From: Pontibacillus yanchengensis Y32
Lineage (GTDB): Bacteria > Bacillota > Bacilli > Bacillales > BH030062
Direction of reading: 5' to 3'
NCBI RefSeq assembly: GCF_000770635.1
Contig: NZ_AVBF01000021.1
Location: 1 to 59,756, forward strand
Length of the DNA: 59,756 nucleotides
Under the pieces are notes generated by a model. That model did not search any database and was not told the DNA's origin. It saw nothing but the letters and a program-made list of their open reading frames with translations. Each line of letters begins with the position of its first letter. The stretch's first letter is position 1. Shown here piece by piece: positions 57,679-59,756 of this stretch. The position numbers and the translations under genes are program-made.

Positions 57679-58509
57679 TTACTCTACCTTCTTCCCGTTG
57701 TAATAGCGATCGGCTCGATTTTTGTAACGACGATAGATAATCATGCCTACCGCCCAAGCGATAAGGATGATGGAAATAACCTGTGCTGTACGCAGGTTAC
57801 CGATAATATATAAACTATCCGTACGCATCCCTTCGATAAAATAACGACCGAATGAATACCAGATAACATAGCTTAAGAATACTTCACCACGTCTTGGATT
57901 GTATCTTCTAAGTAGTAGAAGGAAAGCAAATCCAAGGATATTCCATACCGACTCGTATAAAAAGGTAGGATGGTACATAACGCCATCAATACACATTTGA
58001 TTTGTAATAAAACTAGGTAAGTATTGCATGAAGTTATTATAAAATGCTTCTGTAACTGGACCACCGTGGGCTTCCTGGTTCATGAAGTTCCCCCAGCGCC
58101 CAATGGCTTGACCTAAAATAATACTAGGTGCAGCAATATCGACAAGCTTCCAGAACGGCACCTTGCGAACACGTGCAAATACAAGTGCAGTCAGCACCGC
58201 ACCAATAATCGCACCATGAATGGCGATACCACCTTGCCAGATTGCAATGATATCGATAAAGGAGCTATTTTTATACCGTTCCCACTCAAACGCTACATAA
58301 TAAATACGGGCACTAATGATGGCGATAGGAATGGCAAACACTACGAGGTCCACGAATGTATCTTTTTTCAAGCCAAGGCGCTCCGATTCTCTCGTTGCCA
58401 ACCATAACCCTAGAAAAGCTCCAGTAGCAATGATGAGTCCATACCAATAAATAGTGAGTGGACCTAGCTGTAAAAATATTCGACTGAGAGGTTCAGCACT
58501 ACATGTCAC
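57679..58509 (-). CDS. lgt: Prolipoprotein diacylglyceryl transferase
   Basis: A 276-aa membrane enzyme that moves diacylglyceryl from phosphatidylglycerol to the lipobox Cys of prelipoproteins, the first step of lipoprotein maturation. Seven hydrophobic segments and the signature [14 protein letters not shown] (about residues 136-149) are present, as is the Tyr-rich [14 protein letters not shown] start at 58509 follows GGAGG and overlaps hprK by 11 bp. The lipoprotein encoded at 4953 is a likely client. Confidence 0.96.
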   Translation of the reverse strand: MTCSAEPLSRIFLQLGPLTIYWYGLIIATGAFLGLWLATRESERLGLKKDTFVDLVVFAIPIAIISARIYYVAFEWERYKNSSFIDIIAIWQGGIAIHGAIIGAVLTALVFARVRKVPFWKLVDIAAPSIILGQAIGRWGNFMNQEAHGGPVTEAFYNNFMQYLPSFITNQMCIDGVMYHPTFLYESVWNILGFAFLLLLRRYNPRRGEVFLSYVIWYSFGRYFIEGMRTDSLYIIGNLRTAQVISIILIAWAVGMIIYRRYKNRADRYYNGKKVE

Positions 58510-59458
58510 CCTGGAAACCTCCCTTTGTTATATCGTTCTTATTTTCACCAATCATATTGGTAAGACGCTCGGAGAATTCTTCAGCTGCATTAATACCCAT
58601 ACGCTTCAGACGGAAGTTCATCGCAGCCACTTCAATAATAACCGCTAGATTTCGGCCTGGACGCACGGGAACCGTAGCTTTCGGAATCTCTACATCCATA
58701 ATTTTCATCGTTTCTTCTTCGAGACCAAGACGGTCATACTGCTTCTTTTCATCCCATAATTCAAGGTTAATCACCATCGTGATTCGCTTATAATTACGAA
58801 CAGAACCAGCTCCGAATAGTGTCATGACGTTGATAATTCCTAAGCCACGAATTTCGAGTAAGTGCTCAATCAACGGAGGAGAGTTTCCGATTAACGTATC
58901 ATAATCCTCCTGTCGAATTTCCACACTGTCATCCGCAACGAGACGATGACCTCTTTTAACAAGCTCTAGGGCTGTCTCACTTTTACCAACACCACTTTGA
59001 CCTGTAATCAAAACACCGACACCGTAAATATCCACTAATACACCATGGATAGCTGTAAACGGCGCAAACTTCGTCTCTAGAAAATTGGTTAACCGACTAA
59101 TCACTCTCGTCGTCTTGTATGGCGAGCGCATAATCGGAACACCCGCTTCATTAGCCGCTTCGATAAGCAGGTCCGGAACCTCCATCGCACGAGTAATAAC
59201 AATCCCAGGTGTTACATCTGTACATAACTTTGTGACACGATCCTTCTTCTCTGCATCTGTTAATTCAAGGAAAAAAGAAAGCTCTGTTTTTCCAAGCAGC
59301 TGCAACCGCTCAGAAGGATAATATTTGAAATAACCCGCCATTTCCATTCCAGGACGAGAAATATCACTTGTAAAAATTTCGCGGTGAACACCATCTTCCC
59401 CCGCTACAATCTCTAAATCAAATCGATCCAAAAGATCCTGTGTACGCACTTTTGACAT
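58499..59458 (-). CDS. hprK: HPr kinase/phosphorylase
   Basis: A 319-aa hexameric enzyme that phosphorylates Ser46 of HPr and Crh when fructose 1,6-bisphosphate is high and removes the phosphate by phosphorolysis when Pi is high. P-loop GQSGVGKS is at residues 153-160, His138 lies in [18 protein letters not shown] follows at 175-181, and the signature [20 protein letters not shown] is at about 202-221. It is the first gene of hprK-lgt-yvoD-ppaX-yvoF. Its substrate Crh is encoded at 33280. Confidence 0.97.
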   Translation of the reverse strand: MSKVRTQDLLDRFDLEIVAGEDGVHREIFTSDISRPGMEMAGYFKYYPSERLQLLGKTELSFFLELTDAEKKDRVTKLCTDVTPGIVITRAMEVPDLLIEAANEAGVPIMRSPYKTTRVISRLTNFLETKFAPFTAIHGVLVDIYGVGVLITGQSGVGKSETALELVKRGHRLVADDSVEIRQEDYDTLIGNSPPLIEHLLEIRGLGIINVMTLFGAGSVRNYKRITMVINLELWDEKKQYDRLGLEEETMKIMDVEIPKATVPVRPGRNLAVIIEVAAMNFRLKRMGINAAEEFSERLTNMIGENKNDITKGGFQGDM

Positions 59459-59614
59459 ATGTATGCCCCCTGACCTTTATCCTCTTAATCACTTCTCCTA
59501 TTGTAGCATTTTTTACAATTATCTGTGGATATAATACGTGAATTGTGTAAAGTTTGTTTTTATTTTGGTGAAATATGGGGATTTTGGGGACTAGGTGAGG
59601 ATAGGTTTGAGGGC

Positions 59615-59710
59615 TTATATATGCTCGCTTCTCCTCTTGTTTTGCGCGGTTCTCCATCACTTATGCTCGCTTCTTCTCTCGATTTGCGCGGTTCTCCCTC
59701 GCTTATGCAG
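59615..59710 (+). repeat. Phased repeat array 6 (TATGCTCG / TTTGCGCG, 21-bp period)
   Basis: Cores TATGCTCG, TTTGCGCG, TATGCTCG, TTTGCGCG and TATGCAG start at 59620, 59641, 59662, 59683 and 59704, exactly 21 bp apart each time. The linker (CTTCTCCTC, GTTCTCC) resembles that of array 5. Alternating cores make a 42-bp higher-order unit. It lies 160 bp upstream of hprK, near the window edge. Confidence 0.85.
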
Positions 59711-59756
59711 TCAAGTCCTTAACATTGTGTAAAAGTATCCATGATGTTTTCAACTT

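Overview
The window reads as chromosomal DNA of a low-GC Gram-positive bacterium of the Bacillaceae. The gene content and order match the Bacillus subtilis yvb-yvo part of the chromosome: rpoN/sigL, the cggR-gapA-pgk-tpiA-gpmI-eno operon, clpP with a CtsR box, yvcI-rapZ-yvcK-whiA-crh, trxB, the his operon, and hprK-lgt-yvoD-ppaX-yvoF. A halotolerant relative such as Pontibacillus or Halobacillus is a guess only; nothing in the sequence fixes the genus.

Layout. Positions 1-7,000 are accessory and partly decayed: small orphan genes, an AI-2E-type membrane protein, a P1-family peptidase, a lipoprotein, a nucleotidyltransferase, and remnants of a RelE/ParE-like toxin-antitoxin pair and of an AbiH/SIR2-like protein. 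Positions 7,000-12,400 hold a chemotaxis receptor with a SigD-like promoter, an SMP-30 protein and a second AI-2E-type protein. Positions 12,500-21,400 hold the glycolytic operon with its CggR operator, then a small glutaredoxin and sigma-54. Positions 22,000-33,100 are mixed: an orphan MurE-like ligase with a non-standard specificity motif, tRNA-Arg(CCG), clpP, a penicillin-binding-protein-like hydrolase, a lipid kinase, a VOC protein, a TetR-ABC operon with a clear operator palindrome, and a GNAT protein. Positions 33,200-39,800 hold crh-whiA-yvcK-rapZ-yvcI, trxB and a TPR protein. Positions 39,900-46,350 are the eight-gene hisZGDBHAFI operon. At 46,600-47,800 a c-di-GMP-I riboswitch with a terminator precedes a diguanylate cyclase. 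Positions 48,700-52,330 are a merR-acyl-CoA synthetase-acyl-CoA dehydrogenase operon with a 19-bp-spacer MerR-type promoter. glpD and the hprK-lgt-yvoD-ppaX-yvoF operon close the window.

How the genes connect. Central carbon control dominates: CggR senses glycolytic flux; HprK and Crh belong to the CcpA catabolite control circuit and a cre-like site precedes crh; YvcK and RapZ-like YvcJ tune gluconeogenic and wall metabolism; glpD feeds triose phosphate into the same pathway.

The most unusual feature lies between the genes. Six or seven intergenic arrays of short repeats all keep a 20-21 bp period (about two helical turns), although their sequences have diverged into GAGCGA, TATGCGTG, TATGCTCG and TATCCACG types. 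Separate families are a roughly 215-bp multi-hairpin repeat with four copies in the same orientation, two of which abut the T-tract of a rho-independent terminator, and an inverted pair of roughly 110-bp palindromic elements at 29.2-29.6 kb. All calls come from reading the sequence; no database search was run.
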